The notes beneath the pieces are model-generated. The model worked only from the letters and a program-made list of their open reading frames with translations, searched no databases and was not told where the DNA came from. Below are positions 21,331-33,564 of a stretch of DNA of 64,000 bases, piece by piece; the stretch's first letter is position 1, and each line of letters opens with the position of its first letter. This stretch comes from Trigonopsis variabilis (lineage: Eukaryota > Ascomycota > Trigonopsidomycetes > Trigonopsidales > Trigonopsidaceae), in the NCBI GenBank assembly GCA_003707065.3, contig PPXM03000003.1:310001-374000 (forward strand), in the 5' to 3' direction. The position numbers and the translations under genes are program-made.

Positions 21331-23727
21331 TCCCTCTTGCTATGTTTGCCTAGACTTCAATTGTACTAAACCATATTCGGATTGCATCCAGGGTTGCGAA
21401 TGTTTCCATATTCACCTAAATGGGCGCCTAATCCGGCTCATTCTTTGAAATCAGCAAGGCTCCCATGACCGTCACTGCCATATCTATCCACCAGGACATA
21501 ACTATATGCTCAGCTGTTGGATAGCCAGTGCTGGCTTATGATGCTCCAGATTCATAAAAACAAATAAAAGCCACTATTTAAGAAAAATGGCAGGAAAATG
21601 AGCCAGCTAAAACTCTGCGGAAGAATATCTTCTTCCTACGGTTATTAGAAAAGGACGATCTTCTCTATTTGAGACAGGATGGGAAGGTCAAGCTAGCTCA
21701 ATCTGGATCATCTGATAAAAACGAACACCTCCGAAGACATAAGTGAACGGTATGTTCGAGGAGATAGACAGCTTAATTGCACTAAGTATGAGATCTTTTA
21801 TGTCCGCAACTCATTTTCTTTTCATATTTTCACACTTTTCTCGGCATGGAAATCTGGTTGACCCTCAGCATCCCGAGACTTGGTGCTTTCAAGAAGGGAG
21901 ACCTGCGAATCTTTTTACATCTGATATTACCATCTTGGGATTAGCCCATGAGACTGAAAACCGAGAAGGGTGTTGAGCCAATCGAATTCATTCTCCATCC
22001 GTCATATGATCCCTATGCCGAGACTTCTTAACATTCGGCCTTTGCGCTAAGTTGGTTTCTATTTATTCCTCATCTTGTATCGTCTCAAGCCTGCCACAGA
22101 GCTCGAAATAAGATAGAAAAGGGAAAGCGATCATGCCCAATCGTGAGACCACGAAATGATTACTCGTTTAGACCAGTAGAAGACATGGATGATCTCCAGG
22201 GAGCTTGGCTCGGCCCACGTCCGTTGTGATTCCTAATCCATGCTGCTCCACAACCCGCGCTTTGGTCTCCGCGCTTTCTTAAAGCCGATGCCGCTACATA
22301 ATCCAATAGAGGGTGAGCGTCTCGACGCGTCAAATCGCAGACACGCGTCACTCTCGATGGCATTTCTACAGCGGCAGCCGTTATCAGCTTCAGTATCGTC
22401 CTGTTGATACTCACGCGAACGGTTGGTGGTAATTGGCTCCTTGCTAGAGTCATCCATACTCATAGACCCTAACGAAAATGTTTTCGACACATATTGAAGA
22501 GCTAATCTCCGAAGGTAAATAAATACCCCGCATGAATGTGATTCATCACATAAATAAAGATTTATTTTGCACTTGCGCAACACCTAATTCTCATTTAATT
22601 GCCGCAGAGCACTTCTTTCAAAGTAATGACGTACGTTGGAGCATTATAATGCAACAAACGGCGGCTGACCACATTCCTCTTCCTGTCCACTCGCCTGGAT
22701 AAATCGACGTCCAGGGAGCGGTCACATGAACCGCAGCAACAAGATCGTCCGATAAACGTAAACAAAAGTAAATGCAGTTTTGGATCCCTTTCAGCCTCAA
22801 CAGCGGTGATGTAATCATATCAAAATAAATGCAGATCTTTTCTAATAATAGAGCACTCACTCAAACTGATTTATTCATAGTTGGGACTGTTCATCACACA
22901 TAGATTAGCGAGGCTGAATATGGATCCGCGCTCTTAGAACGATCGAAATATACTAACAATCGGAATAGGCCTATTCAATATTGGGCAAGAGGATCATGTA
23001 AATTTTCCTTAGACTATACTCAGACAGGTGTATGAAATCCAACACTCTGCTTTAAAAAAAATAAAAGAAAAGAGTGCCACGAATGATTTATAGATTCGTC
23101 TTTTTCTTAGCTGCTCTTCTTGCAGTCGCATAAAAAACACAAAGCTCGTTCTATGTCAAAAAAAGTTATACGTATACAAGAGTTCGGTTTTACCAATCGA
23201 TGTTTCGCGTCCTTGGAAAAAGATCAACTCACCAAACCTCTGCCCTTGTGTTTCGAGTTTCCACATTCTTTTATCTAAAAGAGCTTTATCTGATTTACTA
23301 GATAAAAATTTCTAAAATAAAAAAGATAAAGGTATGAAAATTTAAACCATATAGAAGTAAACTTATTCTCACGTATCAAGGTTCGGAAGCAGCAAACTCG
23401 CTTTTGTCGCACTTTCAAAGGGCAATCTTTGTAACTTTTCTTGGGAGAATTCGATTTGTCGATACATACTTCGCGGCTAGAGACAGGTAAAATACTGTGA
23501 CCTTCAAGGAATCCTTCCAAACTATAATTTATAAGATACTGCTCTGGATGAAGGAATCCTGGGGGAGGAAAATAATGAAGTTAAGAAGGCAAGAAGGTCT
23601 TTTTTTTTGTATTTCCTCTTTAGTAGTGTTATTTATTTACACATTAGCTAGTACTGTCAAAGGGAAACGATGGTAAATCGGGAAAAACTCTTGGAATTAC
23701 ATTAGTCATTCAAGATAAAATAGCGCC

Positions 23728-23806
23728 GAGGGCTACTCCTCGCGAAGTAGCGGAGCCCTCTCAGATAGACATCCTCAAGCTATCTTCTCCATGCCTCGCG
23801 AAGCAT
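23728..23806. repeat. Pair of hairpins sharing the core CCTCGCGAAG
   Basis: Hairpin 1 (23728-23760) pairs GAGGG with CCCTC and, inside, CTACT with AGTAG around a CCTCGCGA loop. Hairpin 2 (23791-23806) is a near-palindrome, ATGC and GCAT arms around CTCGCGAA. Both contain the identical 10-mer CCTCGCGAAG although their arms differ. They stand in a GC-rich patch within AT-rich spacer, about 210-290 bp before the tRNA gene. Structure is seen directly; function is unknown. Confidence 0.55.
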
Positions 23807-24016
23807 CACCCAGGGAGAACGGTTGACGTTTTGTTTGGGGTGATACAGCTTGGCATGATTGACTCTCCATATGGCTGCTTGAAGTTGAGCATGCGGCAGG
23901 CTCTGAGGCAATCTTTGAATCCGAGGTCCGTTTGTTACGTTTTACGTAAGCCATGAGGTTGGTGTTAACAAAAGGACCTGAATTACTATCTACCTTGACT
24001 CCTAGTCAAAGTGTTG

Positions 24017-24090
24017 GTTTCCATGGCCAAGCTGGTTAAGGCGCACGACTGTTAATCGTGAGATCGGGAGTTCGATCCTCCCTGGGAACG
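24017..24090 (+). tRNA. tRNA-Asn (anticodon GTT)
   Basis: A 74-nt cloverleaf without intron. The acceptor arms GTTTCCA and TGGGAAC pair over seven positions with one G-U, followed by discriminator G. The D-arm region reads TGGCCAAGCTGGTTAAGGCG (A box). The anticodon stem-loop CGACTGTTAATCG presents GTT, reading Asn codons AAC/AAT. The T arm is GGGAGTTCGATCCTCCC (B box GTTCGATCC). No CCA is encoded, as expected for a nuclear eukaryotic tRNA gene. Confidence 0.95.
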
Positions 24091-24097
24091 ATTATTA

Positions 24098-24106
24098 TTT
24101 TTTTTT
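24098..24106 (+). terminator. RNA polymerase III terminator of tRNA-Asn
   Basis: A run of nine T residues begins 8 nt after the tRNA 3' end, the standard Pol III termination signal. Confidence 0.85.
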
Positions 24107-24446
24107 GATTCTTGTTTAGTTATTATAACACCGTTTAGAGACAAATTTAATAAGAATTTGACCGTTCTTCGTTGAACTTGCGTCTAAAGAGATTTATAAA
24201 CTGCGATCGATACACGAAATGTGGTAACGGAATGGCAGTTGATTCTAGTGGCTGGAAGAGTGAAACTATGGACAAAAAAAAGGAAAATTTCGATTTATTG
24301 TCTTCTTTGAGTATTCAAACGTGTTTCTGTTCTGTAGACCGAGTGGAGACTAACACACTGACGGATAATGATGTCTTCCGGAAGACAAATATCACCGAGG
24401 CGTTGTCAAGTGAGTGCCTGAATCAAAGGAGATAAAGAAAGCAAAC

Positions 24447-26203
24447 ATGGAGAAAATGCTGATCTTTCCTGCTAATAATAACAATTATAGGCAAAGGCGG
24501 CGAGCTCATAAAGCGTGTGAGAATTGCAAGAGACGCCGAGTGAGTGGGGAACAGGAGGACGAATAGGCTAACGTCAGCAACGCTGCCAACTTTCCCGTTC
24601 AGGACCAGGAAATCTTTGTTGTGGTCCTTGTTTACGCGATAACCTTCAGTGCAGTCTTAGCCGAGAGATCAGTGCCAGTGAAGACCTGCCTGCTTATGAT
24701 GTTGCACCTCAAGTAGAATATGGTGGAGATCATAGTGAAGACGCTCGATTTGTTGGTGCGACTAACCCCACGACAGCGTTGCTCACTCTACATGGGTTCG
24801 CTGATTTGAAGGAGGGAATCTGGGTGAGAAGGATAAATCCTCCGGTCCGTATATCGCCGAACTTGGAGGCATACTTGAACTCCATCGCCGCATATGAGTT
24901 ACCTCTAGAGCCAAGTCTTTCGAAATTGATAGACATCTACTTTGAACGGTTTAATGCATTCATACCCCTGTTAGATGAGCAAGGAGTACGATGTCTGATC
25001 GATCAAAATCGCTGTCATATCCTCCTTAGTCATTCGATGGTCTTAGTAGCGGCCCGTCATCCGGAAGCAGCGCCATACATTCCCGGAGCAGACGTTCGAA
25101 GATTTTGTTCTCAACTATATAACAAAATAAACGCCCTACTCTATACCGAAACGGAGAGAGATCGGGCACTTGTTCTAAGAGTATACGCCATGTTGTCATG
25201 TCATGTTGAAGGTTCTAGTGGTACTGACGATGCGTCTCGGAATCTCACAATTGCAGTCCATATAGCATGCTCTTTGGGTCTTCAACATGATCGGCCTTAT
25301 GCTGATAAGCCAGTTCTCAAACGGATATGGTGGGTACTATGGTGCATGGACAGGATATGTTCTGTAGTATGTGGAATGCCACTAAGTCTTCATATGATTG
25401 ATGCTGGTATCGATGAAATCAACGAAAAAGATGGTCCTTATTTGCAAGAGTTTGTTACTCTGTCTCGGGACCTCGAGAATGTGGTTCATCTTTACCAGCC
25501 AAGAAATGAAATCAAAACCTTCACAATAGAGGTAGCCAACCAGCATGATCAGAACGATAATCATGATCCACATCGATATTTCCTTTCGCTGATTCATTAC
25601 ATGACTGTCCTTGTTGCCTATAAGCGGATCAATAACCCTGATGCTTTGACTAGCAAAGCTGCTTTACAGTCCTGTCTCCGGATTGTTGAGCTTGTCGAAA
25701 AACATGAAAATGATATGCCCCCTTTACCGTTGATCCCATACTCTGTCTCCTTGACTTTACCTGTTTATCTCAAGAATGGCGGCGACCGTTCTTTATTTGC
25801 TTGTCGATGGCAAAACGCCTGCGATCTATTAAAAAGAATGGCTCCTCGATGGTGGACTGCTGGAGCAATGCTAAATCTAGCGGAAAATCTATCAAGCCGG
25901 TTAGAAAATATGGAAGTTCCTCCTCTTGATACCCCTGCGCTGGATGCAGCGAATTCTACTAAAATCACATCTATTACTTTAATTCCTCTGCCGGATGAAG
26001 ACCCCAATATCCAAGATGAGATCTATCCCCCAGCCAAAATCCGCAAAGTCCAAGCATCTCAACCATTCCAAAACATTCCCGACGGACAATGGCCAGACCT
26101 TTTAGATGGTGATATCCCACTGATGTTGGAAATGCAACTTATGGACCAGTTTTTCGACCTACCAATAAGCAATGTACTTTACGGGGATACTGTGGAGGAA
26201 TGA
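24447..26203 (+). CDS. Zn2Cys6 zinc-cluster transcription factor
   Basis: Two exons, 24447-24539 and 24578-26203, joined by a 38-nt intron lying inside the zinc cluster, give 572 residues. The N-terminal binuclear cluster has cysteines at residues 24, 27, 34, 46, 49 and 56 (ACENCKRRR then QRCQ, CCGPCLRDNLQC), spacing C-x2-C-x6-C-x11-C-x2-C-x6-C. The basic stretch RQRRRAHKACENCKRRRQRC is typical of the DNA-contacting first half. The middle (about 160-300) matches the fungal-specific transcription factor regulatory domain (IYFERFNAFIPLLDEQ, HIACSLGLQHDRPYADKP, IWWVLWCMDRICSVVCGMPL). No long coiled coil follows the cluster. Start choice is the first ATG in frame upstream of the cluster; an upstream exon cannot be excluded. 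Targets are unknown. Confidence 0.86.
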
Positions 26204-26442
26204 AGAGCTCGGATAAATCGAGCAGGGGAGACATCACGATACCATGTATCAGTCAGCTCGCAATATAGACAAAAATCAAAATGGCAAGGCCACATAAGCA
26301 GAAAGGTCATCAATCATATTATATCAATTTCGAATAAAGGCAAAGAATAGAGATAAGGAATAAAGACAAGGAAATCGCGGTGCCTAGCATCTGCTTGGGC
26401 AGACGTCAGTCTCGTTCGTTGGGAGGTTACATTGCACATGAT

Positions 26443-26458
26443 CTGCCTGATTAGGCAG
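26443..26458. repeat. Short perfect hairpin upstream of RCF2
   Basis: CTGCCT and AGGCAG form a 6-bp stem around GATT, about 55 bp before the RCF2 start codon, so probably in its leader or core promoter. It may be chance. Confidence 0.35.
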
Positions 26459-26511
26459 GATGAGTTGAGCGAATTAAAAAGGTCGACTCACCCGACGTAG
26501 CAACCTCCATC

Positions 26512-27144
26512 ATGGCACTCATCACCGAAAGCAACGTAAATAGGTTTACCTTTGGTCAGGCTGCAGCTTATGGATGTTCCTTATATGGAGGGATTGGTTT
26601 ATTAGGATTTGGAGCTTTGTCGTTTGCCGCCCGAAGGTTTTCTCCGGCTTGGCGGGCATATTCGTCTCTGACGAGAGGTTTAACAGTGGTAGCAGGAGCA
26701 TCGATTCCCTTCGTTATAGGAGGCGAACGAGCGACGAAGGAATATGAAAGTATCAAGTATAAATATCTCTATGATATCATTCGAAAAGAGGACGAAGAGA
26801 CCAAAGCTCTCCTAAGTCGAGTACCGTTGACAACTAGAGTCAAGAATTACTTTATTGACGAGCGTTTCAAGGTCTTGGGAGGCGGCTGGCTATTAGGAAT
26901 GGGAGTCGCTTATCATTATGTGTGGAGAGACAAATTCATGACAGCTCAACAGAAGATTGTCCAGATGCGTGTCTACGCCCAAGTGTGGACGGTTGCCCTG
27001 ATCCTTGTGACCGTGCTGGTGACCGTCTCCGGTTCCGAAAAGAAGAAGGTCGAGGATGAGAGTTGGAAGGAAATCGTCGAGGAAGAAGAACGAAGAGACA
27101 GAGCTCAAGGAATCCCCATCAGAGAGGTTAAACATGCTCAATGA
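26512..27144 (+). CDS. RCF2: Respiratory supercomplex factor 2-like protein (HIG1 domain)
   Basis: Intronless, 210 residues. Rcf2 is an inner-membrane protein that associates with cytochrome c oxidase and respiratory supercomplexes. The C-terminal half shows the HIG1 region: KVLGGGWLLGMGVAYHYVWR as the first helix, the conserved linker MTAQQKIVQMRVYAQVWTV, then a second hydrophobic helix, ending in a charged tail (EEEERRDRAQG). The linker corresponds closely to the yeast Rcf2 segment containing QKIVQARMYAQ. The N-terminal half has two more hydrophobic segments (YGGIGLLGFGALSF and VVAGASIPFVIGG), also as in Rcf2. It is one of several mitochondrial genes in the window. Confidence 0.85.
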   Translation: MALITESNVNRFTFGQAAAYGCSLYGGIGLLGFGALSFAARRFSPAWRAYSSLTRGLTVVAGASIPFVIGGERATKEYESIKYKYLYDIIRKEDEETKALLSRVPLTTRVKNYFIDERFKVLGGGWLLGMGVAYHYVWRDKFMTAQQKIVQMRVYAQVWTVALILVTVLVTVSGSEKKKVEDESWKEIVEEEERRDRAQGIPIREVKHAQ

Positions 27145-27659
27145 AGTTAGCATGATTATAGACTTTAATGCCCCGACGATTGTGTATATAGCAAGTCAAC
27201 TGAATCACTGAATTATCTCGTGTTCTGGCGATACTTAGATGAGCCGCTATTAATTTGAATCACAAGGATACAACTACTTTTCTTATGCGAATTATAAACT
27301 GATTATTTTCTTTGAATGCTTACTCTAGTCTTCCAAACTTTATTAGTCCTGGACAAAGCCGCAGATGAGCCACCTTGATTTGTTGCCAAACATTCTGACG
27401 TGGCATCTCCGTATGATATAGTATCTGCGTTTGGGATCCCTACATCTCAAGTGTCCCAGCTATATATACTGTGCGATCGCTCATGTCCTCCCTTGTGACA
27501 TTATACGTGTTTAATAATCTTCTTTCTAGATGCGACCTTATTGATTCAATGAAGTCACCAGCCAGGGATGACATGATTCTTATTCACTAATTGTACATGC
27601 AAACTGAGAAAGCAATAAAATACACTTGAGAAATGAAAAGTACCCGCACCATGGATGCA
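27145..27659. other. Convergent 3' spacer RCF2/TMA64
   Basis: 515 bp of AT-rich sequence containing the two 3' ends. Nothing else is recognised. Confidence 0.5.
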
Positions 27660-29658
27660 TCAGCTCTTGCTCTTCTGTCCTCCTAATTCAATCCACTTTT
27701 TTTCTATTCCAAACTGGTCGTGCAATGCATTTGACACAAAGCGCGTGTGATCACCCTGGACAATGACATCTTCCAAATCCGCATTCTCTTTAGCATGTAC
27801 CTTTGGTACTATCGAGGTACTAGAAGCACATCCCACCCTTAAAAGTTCGCTCAATTCCTTCAAGTTGATTCCGAAATCGAGAGCATTAGTTATTCTCGTT
27901 ATCTGTTTTCGATTTCTCCGTTGCTCAACGCTCAGCACGATCTTTGGAGGCAACCCCTTCTTTGGACGAGCAATGGGGCTCATACTATTTGATCCGGTCT
28001 TGATTATTCGATAATACGGGCAACAATTGTTTTTAATCTTCTCCAAGACAGCGTCGCGGGGAAGTAGCCCGTGATGGCCGTCTTTCGTACAGGACATTGA
28101 AATGGCGCGTTCTAAGACATCGTCGATTTTGACCAACCGAGGGTTAGAGTCATTAATCAAATGATGGTCTAAAATGTAAGTTTTGAAAGTATCAGATATT
28201 TGGGTTTTGGTATAGAAGTCTTCATGACTTGGACCAAAGAATGCTAATGCTGCCGAACGAGGCTGAAATAGTTCCTCGATTGTTACCAATGCCTTTCTTG
28301 GTTGATCATTAGATTGAGAAGATGAAATATTTTTCTTCGGCTGCTTAGGTAGCCTATATGGTTCGAAGTTAGCCTTTTCGAGCTCATCACTACCCGAAAG
28401 ACCCAAAACTGCCATTTCGTTTCCCCGCTCTTTGACGTGCAGGAGATGTTTTCTATCCATAGCTTTGAGGAAGCGAGAAGCCTTTTTCCACGAGGTCCGC
28501 TTCAGAGGAATAGGTGTGCCTTCTTTGGTCAAGACAGGAATATTGGGAAGAACGTAGTTTGAAATAAACGATGATGATGAACAAGGAAATTCGATAGGGG
28601 CTGCTCCCGCACAATGCTTGAAAATGGCAAACATAACAGCCTTGACAAACATCTCATCGATCTGCTCTTGAGTAAAAGGAACCGACTCTACACCCTTTTC
28701 CGCTTGGTTCAAGTGTACATTCCCTCCATCGTCCTTCTGTTCAGACATGTTCAGATCTTTTATTGATTCCTCAAGGTTTTCTTCAAGATCAGTCACCTTC
28801 GAATCCTGACATTCTTTCTCAGTGACATCAAGATGCCCGTCTGAAACTTCAGACCCAGCCCCCATGTCATTCGGATCAGTTTCATTTAACGGTATCGCAG
28901 TATCTAACGGACCAGCAGGAATGCTATCAACAATGTCGATTTTTCCAACTTTACCGAGTTCGTCGCCCAAGACAGTTAGTATTTTAACAGCCTTACCACT
29001 TGGAAGTTCCCATCGCGGTGCCGAGCCATCAAGTTTAGCGAAATCCGTCGTCGCAATGCCCACCGCGACAGCTACGGTCGGACTGGACAAGAGAGCTATA
29101 GCCACAACAGAGTCCTGTTTGATTCTAGCATCGAAAGGAGGATAAATGCCCTTGAACATCAAGTCTAGGCAATATTAGCAAGACACACTCCCAGTTATCT
29201 ATGGAGACATACCCGCTCCGTTCTGAAGATACTCCAGTACTGGACCCGCGACGTAAATAAATGGTAACAAGTAAGGATTTTTCCAGAGACTATATACTAA
29301 AACCGTTAGTTATCTATTTGAATGGCCACAATCCGCGAATTAGATACTCACAGCTCGGTGCAAGAAATTCACTGGTTCGGATCAACAAGACCGTATTCAG
29401 TTGGTTCTCAACCGTCAAGTAGAGAATACCTTCAGTGCCGTTGGACGCGACGAATTTGCAAGTAGCCAGATGGCCATGATTGGGTAAAAGGTTCACTTTC
29501 GTGTCAGGAGCCATTCGACTTGGATCAATATGGGCCTGACTCAGCAGACTAGATAACAGGACCCTTCGGTCAGAAGCGCGTACATTTGTAATCGTTTTAA
29601 TCTGGCTGTTAGATAAGACTCACATCATCTATCTCACTTGGATTCGTTTTCGAAACAT
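27660..29658 (-). CDS. TMA64: Translation factor Tma64 / eIF2D (ligatin)
   Basis: eIF2D-type protein acting in non-canonical initiation and recycling of tRNA and mRNA from 40S subunits. Four exons: 29638-29658, 29352-29601, 29213-29296 and 27660-29164 (introns of 36, 55 and 48 nt), total 619 residues, the normal length. The N terminus (MFRKRIQ, then RASDRRVLLSSLL) and the VNLLPNHG and CKFVASNGTEGILY blocks fit the eIF2D N-terminal domain; LYSLWKNPYLLPFIYVAGPV and NGADLMFKGI belong to its PUA part. The middle includes a SWIB/MDM2-like section (LKRTSWKKASRFLKAMDRKH). The C terminus is a SUI1/eIF1-like domain (QITRITNALDFGINLKELSE, ENADLEDVIVQGDHTRFVSN). The intron acceptor at 29297 was preferred because it restores APSLYSLWKNP. 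Confidence 0.92.
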
Positions 29659-32117
29659 CGATTCCGAGCATTCAGGAAAGGATAGGTGATGGCAGCAACA
29701 ATCCGTAAAAATTTGAGCAAACCGCAATCAATCAATCAGAAAAATCAGTCACGCGCTGGTTTCTAAAATCAACACTTTTCTCGTCAATATAAGATATGCT
29801 TAATGGCAAATAGTTTGAAGCCAATGGAGACTTTATTGTCTTCTCGTGGGAGAAGCTTTTGTGTCTATGACGTCTTGTTACCAGGGCGCAAACTGACAAT
29901 AGTCGGCGCTTCCTTGCTAACCAAACGAGGCTGTCATACTTAAACTGAGGAAGAATGAGGAGACCGGACATTCCTTGGCCGCATTCCTCGCTGATAAATT
30001 TACTTGAGCTTGGGTCTCATTTAAGTCTAGTGTATTTCACGAGGCAAATCAGCCTACGTATCTCTTCTAAGCGTTGCTTGATTAGCTCTGAAAGTCTCGG
30101 CCGTTGATCTCCCTAATAGATCATTGAGGAGAAGACTTATGGATTATCATCATTGACAGCTGGACGTTCATATTCTGCATTATGAAATCTCACTTCTACT
30201 CAATGAACAACCGAACAATAATTTTTATCCAAAAGAAGTCGTGAGAAAAAAAAAATAGACCGATATTTGTAAGCTCTGAAACAACCATTCAAAGTACTCC
30301 TTCTTGACCTGGCCTCAGTTGCCAATTTGAGCCTAGCGTAGGCCTTCAAACTTCCATTCTATATTTGTAGCCGCACTGGAAACTCAAATGTCTATTGATT
30401 GGAACCAATCCTTGGGTCCTAAGGTTCTCCGTCGGGATGCCTCTCGCATGGTGTTCATATTAGACCTAAAGAGAGGAACGGAGGCCCCAAAGAACATCGA
30501 AAAGCATGCAGAGAGAGCCAGGTGAAATGAGCACGGTTGCAAAGCCATGATGACACTATATTCGGAAATGTCTGATTTCGCAGGTACCCCATTGGCGTTA
30601 GCAATTTGGTGTTAAAGACGATCCAGAGTGACGTAATGATCTGCCTAAAGGTCTACCCTATCATTTCAATCCATACCATTGGCTATTATTGCACCATTCC
30701 TTATCCACACGATGACGAGAGACCTTTGATTAGGCTCAATGATGTCAATTAGGATGATAATGGGCGTATGCTAATATCTCGATCATGATGGTGACTGGCA
30801 TAGTTCATTAGGGAAATAAATACGGGTGCGTTGGCTAAGCGATCTTTAATTTCTTCAATGACAACGTTGTCAAAATAATGATTGCTCGATTCTTGGCTTA
30901 GTAGCTTACTTGTCATGGCGGCATGCTGTTCATTCTATTTTATAGAAGCCATCTGATATACCAGACATATGGATATTGCTGGTTACCTTGGACTCATGTT
31001 TAGAGTTGGAGTTGTAAAGGTGAAAAGAGTTGGAAGCCAATCCGATTAGAATTGGTTAGAAATAATTATGTGATTCTTTCCCACAGATGTAGACATATGC
31101 TTCTTGAGACTGTCTTCAGACAATGTGAATAAATGCTCCTCTCTTGTATTGTATGCCAAAGCTGTCTTTGCAACATATCATTAATGTGAAATAAACTGAT
31201 GAATGGAAATCTCATGTACTATAGATTATCAATGAAATGGCTGCTGGGAGGGCTCCTACTGAGTCATTGTGAATACCTTTTTATGTTTTTCTTTATGTTA
31301 TGCTGCTTCTTTATGTCTTTCTTCTGATGAAGATTTTTTGCATTTGGCATTCTTGACGTGCTAGACATCTTGACGTTCTGGAGACTGTTTTCAACGCCGG
31401 ATGGGAATATTGACCTATCTCTTCCTTCCGATCGATCTTATAATGATCATTTGTAGCATAAACTGACACATTTCAATTATTATCGTTCTTCGAGATGCTA
31501 TAAAGTTTGGTAAAACTAGTTTCAGGCAGTAGTGCTCGATCTCTTGTACGGTGAATGCTCCTCCTGAGCATTCAGTAACCTAGCTGTAAGAATACCCACT
31601 AAGTTTACTACATTGTGGTCAGTACAGAAGTTCTTACGAAACTTAAAGACTGTGCTCGTTGTTTTTTTTTTAATTATCTGTCAGGGAATACTGCTATTTG
31701 ACACTCACCAGGGGGCATCGTTTTGTCCTTTCTTTTGATCTAGCAATGTATGGAATCATTCTCAAAAATTGAGGCGCCTTGAATGAATCCTTAGTGTTGG
31801 AGGGATGAGTAGTCTGACTAGAGTAAGAATGTAGCTTCAAACGATGGCCGGATTCACGAACGCAGATGTCAACAGAAGATAAAGCAGTCTTGAAACGGCG
31901 GCACCTAAGCGAGTAGGAAAAACCTCAGATTTACAATATCGACATTATTGAGAGCGCAGCTAATTATACATCTACCTATAAGGCGTGGTCCATAGTTTGA
32001 TACAGTGCGTGCATGAAAGGGTTGTAGCAACGTGCAGAGTGCTACTGATCCCAAAGACTTTGTTTCTTAACGACCCCTTTGTCTAACACTCTGATCGTCG
32101 GATTTGATCATCTAAAA
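29659..32117. other. Long region without a gene
   Basis: 2.46 kb between the divergent TMA64 and ERV29 genes. Frames are short and lack domain signatures. The only structure noted is the hairpin at 31552-31574. Non-coding transcripts or a decayed insert cannot be judged from sequence alone. Confidence 0.45.
31552..31574. repeat. Perfect 9-bp inverted repeat
   Basis: TGAATGCTC and GAGCATTCA flank a 5-nt CTCCT loop. It lies 544 bp upstream of ERV29. It could be a palindromic protein-binding site or a structured transcript element; either reading is inference. Confidence 0.5.

Positions 32118-33564
<1,447 letters not shown>

Larger units (their letters stand above)
21256..24016. other. Long gene-poor region upstream of tRNA-Asn
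   Basis: About 2.8 kb with no coding frame I can support on either strand. It holds the CFEM promoter, then AT-rich unique-looking sequence, then a GC-rich island with two hairpins (23728-23806, listed separately). I recognise no transposon, terminal repeats or additional RNA gene. Confidence 0.45.

Noticed and set aside
24001-24120. Intron in the tRNA gene
   Set aside because: The anticodon stem-loop closes with a normal 7-nt loop (CTGTTAA) and no insertion.
24172-24435. 87-codon frame just upstream of the zinc-cluster gene
   Set aside because: Begins with TTG, has no domain, and splicing it to the zinc-cluster exon with the visible GTGAGT donor does not keep frame.
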